Below, in pieces: positions 14,117 through 14,859 of a stretch of 14,859 nucleotides of DNA. The stretch lies in assembly GCA_947581885.1 (NCBI GenBank), contig CANPWF010000024.1:1-14859 (forward strand). The letters are read 5' to 3'. The DNA is from an uncultured Clostridia bacterium. GTDB lineage: Bacteria > Bacillota > Clostridia > Christensenellales > Borkfalkiaceae. The notes under the pieces were generated by a model that ran no database searches, was not told the origin of the DNA, and saw only the letters and a list, made by a program, of their open reading frames with translations. How positions within the stretch are numbered: position 1 is the first letter of the stretch; every line of letters starts with the position of its first letter. A program made the translations under genes and the position numbers.

Positions 14117-14859
14117 CAGAATTTATCGTTGAGACGGTAGGAGACCGCCTCGAACACGTGCTTGGGAAGGATCTCTTCGCTCGCGTCGAGGTCGGCAACG
14201 GTGCGGGCGACCTTCACGATACGAGCCCGCGCACGGGCGGAGAGGCGGAGCCGTTCGAAAGCGTCGCGCAAGATCTTCTCCCCTTCGGGCGAGAGGACGC
14301 AGTAGGCGGCGATCTCCTTCTCCCCCATCTCGGCGTTGGTGTTGATCCCCGAGCCTTCGAAGCGGTTGCGCTGGATACGGCGGGCGGCGTTCACCCGCTT
14401 TTGTACGGCGGCGGAATCCTCCCGCTCCTCGCGCGAGGTGAGATCGTCGTAACCGACGTTGTCCACTTCCACCTGAAGGTCGATCCTGTCGAGGAGGGGT
14501 CCCGAGATCTTGCGGCGGTATCTTCTGATCTCCGCGGGGGTGCAGGTGCACGTCGCGTTCGTGGAACCGTAGTTGCCGCAAGGGCAGGGATTCATGCTCG
14601 CGCAGAGCATGAACCGCGCGGGATATGTAAAGGTGCCGCCCGCACGGGAGACGGTGATCTTCCCGTCCTCCAAGGGCTGGCGGAGGGCTTCGAGCGTCGA
14701 ACGCTTATATTCGGGGAGCTCGTCCAAGAAGAGCACGCCGCCGTGCGCGAGGGAGATCTCCCCGGGATGCACGCGGGTGTTCCCGCCGCCGCACATCGAG
14801 ACGGTGGTCGCCGTATGGTGCGGGGTGCGGAAGGGACGTTCTGAGACGATCCCCTCTTC
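14116..14859 (-). CDS. comM: ComM/YifB family Mg-chelatase-like AAA+ ATPase, C-terminal half (5' end outside the window)
   Basis: The frame is open to the window edge, so the 248 visible codons are the C-terminal half of a protein usually of about 500 residues. The ATG at 14796 is internal. Visible in order are ERPFRTPHHTATTVSMCGGG, the Walker B segment GGVLFLDELPEY, ALRQPLEDGKITVSRAGG, the family signature SMNPCPCGNYG followed by CTCTP, and RRYRRKISGPLLDRIDLQVEV with the arginine finger. A C-terminal helical domain ends at YRLNDKF. The Walker A motif is outside the window. ComM is a helicase that promotes branch migration when incoming DNA is integrated during transformation; adjacency to dprA fits that role. 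Its stop codon overlaps the dprA start by one base. Confidence 0.95.
   Translation of the reverse strand, partial: EEGIVSERPFRTPHHTATTVSMCGGGNTRVHPGEISLAHGGVLFLDELPEYKRSTLEALRQPLEDGKITVSRAGGTFTYPARFMLCASMNPCPCGNYGSTNATCTCTPAEIRRYRRKISGPLLDRIDLQVEVDNVGYDDLTSREEREDSAAVQKRVNAARRIQRNRFEGSGINTNAEMGEKEIAAYCVLSPEGEKILRDAFERLRLSARARARIVKVARTVADLDASEEILPKHVFEAVSYRLNDKF

Overview
The window is a block of bacterial chromosome with high GC (by eye close to 60%) in which every supportable gene lies on the minus strand. Gene families and order suggest a Bacillota/Clostridia-type organism: comM-dprA-topA-trmFO-hslV-hslU in the arrangement usual for that phylum, folate-dependent TrmFO, a HisRS with the Cys-rich clostridial insertion, RibU under an FMN riboswitch, and strong AGGAGG-type ribosome binding sites. 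I cannot place it more finely from sequence alone.

Read in the direction of transcription (from high to low coordinates) there are three blocks. (1) 14859-6093: comM (5' end outside the window), dprA, topA, trmFO, hslV, hslU, hisS and a thioredoxin. Most junctions are 1-4 nt overlaps, and the block ends in a clear intrinsic terminator (6049-6085). It covers DNA uptake and processing, DNA supercoiling, tRNA T54 methylation, ATP-dependent proteolysis, histidyl-tRNA charging and thiol redox. (2) 6007-3484: glyA (SHMT) from its own extended -10 promoter, then a gene-free stretch with a MITE-like inverted repeat and GC-rich palindromes, then an FMN riboswitch with a terminator controlling the riboflavin transporter ribU. 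(3) 3487-1: mgtE, an Mg2+ channel with what looks like a duplicated N domain and a leader that may encode a small peptide, followed by tsaE-tsaB-rimI and the start of an alpha/beta hydrolase. TsaE and TsaB belong to the tRNA t6A pathway and RimI acetylates ribosomal protein S18. Their usual partner tsaD is not next to them here.

I found no phage, CRISPR, toxin-antitoxin or other accessory cluster and no obviously new multi-gene system. The window is mostly housekeeping. The leads most worth checking are the doubled N domain of MgtE with its leader ORF, the long acidic tail on RibU, the apparently leaderless tsaE mRNA, the twice-used TTGA stop/start overlap, and the repeat cluster between glyA and ribU.
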